Below are positions 60,780-64,000 of a stretch of 64,000 bases of DNA, piece after piece. The notes beneath the pieces are model-generated. The model was not told the DNA's origin. It did no database searches and saw only the letters and a list, made by a program, of their open reading frames with translations. Every line of letters starts with the position of its first letter. Position 1 is the first letter of the stretch. The stretch comes from an uncultured bacterium (GTDB taxonomy: Bacteria; Verrucomicrobiota; Kiritimatiellia; PWTM01), in the NCBI GenBank assembly GCA_937139365.1, contig CAKZPT010000079.1, positions 1 through 64,000 on the forward strand, given 5' to 3'. Made by a program: the position numbers and the translations under genes.

Positions 60780-62278
60780 GCGCGCCGTCTCCACCACACC
60801 GCCAGGCCAGCGAGGGCGACCGCGCCGGGCACCCCCCCGACCACGGCCAGTCCGAGCCATCGCAGTCCGACGCGGCTGATGTCGATCCGCGTCGGACTGA
60901 TTCGGCGGGGGGGCACGTCCACCCTCTCCCGGCGTTCGAGCAGCCAATTCAACGCCCCGATGAAAAAATCACCGTTGCCGCTGACCATTGCGCCGTTCGC
61001 CACGAAGGCGCAATCGCCGACGACCACCAGCCGCGCCGGCCGGATGCCGAATGCCCATTCCTCCGGATCACCGCGCTCCACGGCGACGGCCACCGAGACC
61101 GGCCCGCGCCGGTCCCTTCCCTCGTGGAAGACCCACGGTAGGGTCGAGTATTCGGCCTCGGCCCATCCGTGGTCGCTGGTCAGCGCGAGACGAACCACTC
61201 GCGGCCGGTCGGCGCCGGCGACCGGACCCGCGGTGACCTCGGCCGGCTCGACGGAGCGAGGGTTGTAGAACACGCACGCTAAGTCGCGCATCCGTTCCGT
61301 CGCGCCATGGCGGAGGAAGCGCGTGATCAGCAGGCCTCCGCCCAGCGTTCGTCCCTCGTCCACGACCCGGTCGTCCCCGACCTCGACGCCCCAGCGACGG
61401 AGCCAGGATTCGAGGCCCGTCCGGGTCCCGCCCTCCAGCAGGATCATCGCACGGCCGTTGCGCTCCAGATGCGCGTGAACCATGTCGAGCACCGGCTGCG
61501 GTAGGCGCGAACGCGGCCCGGCGATCAGCAGCACGGAGCAGTCGGCCGGGATGCCGGCGTCCTCGCTGAGGACCAGCGGCCGAACCTCGATGCCCTCGCG
61601 CCGGATGAGCCGCGCCGCGGCGGCCAGCCCGCGGAGGCGTTCGGTGTCGTCGGGAGATCGCTCGCCGTGGCCCGTCAGGGCATAGACGACCGGCGCTTTG
61701 GTCCGCGTTACCTCGTGGATCGCCGAACTGATCGCCGCCTCGCCGCGGAACGCCGTTCGAACCCGCGACGATCCCGGGCCGGCCCCGGAGGGCGCCTCCT
61801 CGTACAGGTCGCCCGGGTCCAGCACACGCACGCGGTCGCCGGCGGCCACGACGAGGCACTCGACCGACGCCAGCGGCCAACGCCGCGCCATCCCGTTGAC
61901 GGCCGCCACCTCGCGATCGGGGTCCAACCGCCGCACGCGGACCCGCGGCGTTGCCGCCTGGTAGTTGGCCAAAAGGTCGAGCGCGTCGTCCAACTCCGGT
62001 CCCGGCCGCAACAACACGACCACCTCGACCGTGTTGGTCAGCCGGCCCAAAAGGTCCAGCGTGGCCTCGGAGAGGGAATGTCTTCGGTCGCGGCTAAGGT
62101 CGAGGCGGGCATAGTGGCGACGCGCCAGCGCGTGGGCCAGACCGGCGCACGTCGCGGCGAGGACCACGGACAGCAGCAGCGACGCGCCCACCCCCATGCG
62201 TCGGCGCCGCATCCGGCGCAGCCGGCGTCGAAGGTCGGACCCGTGGACGCGGCCGCCGCTCACCGCCATCGCTCCCAT
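60776..62278 (-). CDS. GldG-like ABC transporter auxiliary protein
   Basis: HYARLDLSRDRRHSLSEATLDLLGRL...VVYALTGHGERSPDD...IAGPRSRLPQPVLDMV. Confidence 0.85.
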   Translation of the reverse strand: MGAMAVSGGRVHGSDLRRRLRRMRRRRMGVGASLLLSVVLAATCAGLAHALARRHYARLDLSRDRRHSLSEATLDLLGRLTNTVEVVVLLRPGPELDDALDLLANYQAATPRVRVRRLDPDREVAAVNGMARRWPLASVECLVVAAGDRVRVLDPGDLYEEAPSGAGPGSSRVRTAFRGEAAISSAIHEVTRTKAPVVYALTGHGERSPDDTERLRGLAAAARLIRREGIEVRPLVLSEDAGIPADCSVLLIAGPRSRLPQPVLDMVHAHLERNGRAMILLEGGTRTGLESWLRRWGVEVGDDRVVDEGRTLGGGLLITRFLRHGATERMRDLACVFYNPRSVEPAEVTAGPVAGADRPRVVRLALTSDHGWAEAEYSTLPWVFHEGRDRRGPVSVAVAVERGDPEEWAFGIRPARLVVVGDCAFVANGAMVSGNGDFFIGALNWLLERRERVDVPPRRISPTRIDISRVGLRWLGLAVVGGVPGAVALAGLAVWWRRRA

Positions 62279-63003
62279 TCCACCACCCGCTCCGCGCCAA
62301 ACAACACGAACGCCGTGTTGATCAGGTAGAAGGCCGCCACACGGCTATCGAACACGCCCCGCGCAAAGTCCGCCATGTGGGCGATCGGCGACAGCCACGT
62401 CGCCAGTGCGTCACCCCCTCCGTCCGGCCACAACCACGCGACCAGGCCGGAGGAGAGGAACAGCGCGATGAAGGTAAAGGCGAGAAGTCCGGCCGAGATT
62501 TGGGACCTCGTCAGGGCGGAAGCGAACAGGCCGAGGGAGAGGAAGAACCCTCCGATGAGCAGCGCTCCCACCCCCAGCCCCCATGCCGCCGCCGGATCGA
62601 CGGTCGGCGGGGCGGCCGCAAACGCGCGCAGCAGCGGGCCGTAGGCCAGCGTCGGGGCCAGCGTCGCCGCGAACAAGGCCAGCGTGGCCGCATATTTGGC
62701 GCCCACGACGGCCCCCGGCGTCACCGGAGCGGTTAACAGCGTCTCCAGGGTGCCGCTGCGCCGCTCCTCCGCAAACAGGCGCATCGTCAGCAGCGGCGCG
62801 GCGGCCGTCATCGTCAGCACAAAGCCCCAACCGGAGACCTCGACTAGACCGGCCGACGACGGCGCCCCCGAGGACATCGAGGTGACGAGGATCCAGAACC
62901 CTGTCCCGACCACGACGAGGAAAAGGACCGCCACCACGTAGGTCGTGGGCGAGAGAACATGGGCGGCCAGCTCGCGCCGGCAGAGCACCAGCCACTGCCT
63001 CAC
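62260..63003 (-). CDS. ABC-2 type permease (GldF-like)
   Basis: CRRELAAHVLSPTTYVVAVLFLVV...MRLFAEERRSGTLETLLTAPVTPGAVVGAKY. Confidence 0.88.
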   Translation of the reverse strand: MRQWLVLCRRELAAHVLSPTTYVVAVLFLVVVGTGFWILVTSMSSGAPSSAGLVEVSGWGFVLTMTAAAPLLTMRLFAEERRSGTLETLLTAPVTPGAVVGAKYAATLALFAATLAPTLAYGPLLRAFAAAPPTVDPAAAWGLGVGALLIGGFFLSLGLFASALTRSQISAGLLAFTFIALFLSSGLVAWLWPDGGGDALATWLSPIAHMADFARGVFDSRVAAFYLINTAFVLFGAERVVEWERWR

Positions 63004-63944
63004 GGCGCCCTCTCCCCTGCGCCGGTGAGGGCGACGAAGACCTGTTCCAGCGACAACTCCTCGCTGCGCAGTTCCCGTAGGGCCCATCCCCTCGACGCCG
63101 CCAACGCCGCAACCTCGGGCCGCGGATCGCCCTCGCCAGCCGCCTCGAAACGGGCCTCGCCCCAGCCCCCACCAGCATCCTCCCACCGCACGCCGGCGCC
63201 GTCGGCCAGCCGGGCCAGCGCCGCGCATGCCTCCTCTGCCGGCGCGCGAAGCTGAACGACAACCCTGCGGCGCCCGCGCAACGAGGCCGCCAGCGTCTCC
63301 ACCGGTCCCTGGGCAAGAAGCCGGCCGCAGTGGAGGATCAGCACCCGATGGCACGTCATTTCGACCTCGGGGAGGATGTGGCTGGACAACAGGATCGTGT
63401 GTCGGGCCGCCAACGTCCGGATCAGTTCGCGCGCCTGCCGGATCTGGTTCGGGTCAAGCCCCAGCGTCGGCTCGTCCAAGATCAGCAACTGCGGCTCGTG
63501 AACGAGGGCGTCGGCCAACGCCACCCGCTGGCGGTACCCCTTCGACAACTGGCCGATGATCCGCCGGCGGACATCGGCCACCCCGCACATTTCCGCCGCC
63601 TCGGCCACGCGCGCGGCCACGCGCCGGGACGTAACCCCCTTCAGCGCCGCCCGGTAGCGGAGGTACTCCTCCACCCGCATCTCGGGATATAGCGCGGCGT
63701 GTTCCGGAAGATAACCGATGCGCCGCCGCACGCCGACCGGGTCATCGAGCACCGAAAGGCCCGCGACCCGGATGGAGCCGGCCGAGGGGCAGAGGTAGCC
63801 GGCGATCATCCGCAGGGTCGTCGTCTTGCCGGCCCCGTTGGGGCCGAGCATTCCGACGATTTCCCCCCGGCCGATCTCAAAGGTCAGGTTCTGAACGGCG
63901 GTGACCGGCCCGAACCGGCGGGTCAACTGTTCGACCGCAACCAT
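63000..63944 (-). CDS. ABC transporter ATP-binding protein (GldA-like)
   Basis: GPNGAGKTTTLRMI, LSKGYRQRVALADALVHEPQLLILDEPT. Confidence 0.95.
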   Translation of the reverse strand: MVAVEQLTRRFGPVTAVQNLTFEIGRGEIVGMLGPNGAGKTTTLRMIAGYLCPSAGSIRVAGLSVLDDPVGVRRRIGYLPEHAALYPEMRVEEYLRYRAALKGVTSRRVAARVAEAAEMCGVADVRRRIIGQLSKGYRQRVALADALVHEPQLLILDEPTLGLDPNQIRQARELIRTLAARHTILLSSHILPEVEMTCHRVLILHCGRLLAQGPVETLAASLRGRRRVVVQLRAPAEEACAALARLADGAGVRWEDAGGGWGEARFEAAGEGDPRPEVAALAASRGWALRELRSEELSLEQVFVALTGAGERAP

Positions 63945-63950
63945 GCCGCG

Positions 63951-64000
63951 CTACTCCGCCACCACCGCCAGCGTGTGAGTCCGGGCCACAATCAGGCCCT
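63951..64000 (-). CDS. 3' end of an upstream CDS (...GLIVARTHTLAVVAE*), truncated by window
   Basis: Open frame to window edge terminating at TAG 63951-63953. Confidence 0.35.
   Translation of the reverse strand, partial: GLIVARTHTLAVVAE

Overview
High-GC bacterial chromosome segment. Inferred source is a PVC-type bacterium, possibly Kiritimatiellota/Verrucomicrobiota, judged only from gene content (Nqr, sulfatase, PQQ-like/FG-GAP proteins, Tat-leader Gfo/Idh). Core modules are intact: hisF-hisI-trpE-trpG, gcvT, phoH-pgpH-ybeY-recO, tRNA-Leu(UAG), nikR, M48 peptidase, pyrF, cls, nqrABCDEF-apbE, three tandem Hsp20 genes, malic enzyme, an isolated rnfB, aspS, a YdiJ-like FAD/Fe-S oxidoreductase plus membrane protein, and a Gld-type ABC / DUF4340 / AsmA-like operon. 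Many saccharolytic or secreted genes and their regulator carry clean in-frame stops or single frameshifts: a PQQ-like protein, an FG-GAP protein, an AraC regulator, a class II aldolase, a UxaE-like epimerase, two glycoside hydrolases, a sulfatase and a fucosidase. Most notable findings: (1) a candidate His/Trp dual attenuator, an 18-aa leader peptide MSTRNNSHAWHRENGGSR followed by a terminator hairpin just upstream of hisF-hisI-trpE-trpG; (2) three intergenic arrays of a TTCCAA-N3-TTGGAA palindrome repeated at exactly 32-bp spacing; (3) selective nonsense/frameshift decay, or possible recoding, of carbohydrate genes; (4) recO reading through tRNA-Leu, and a 128-bp pgpH/ybeY overlap. All calls were made by eye from the sequence and ORF track; no database search was run.
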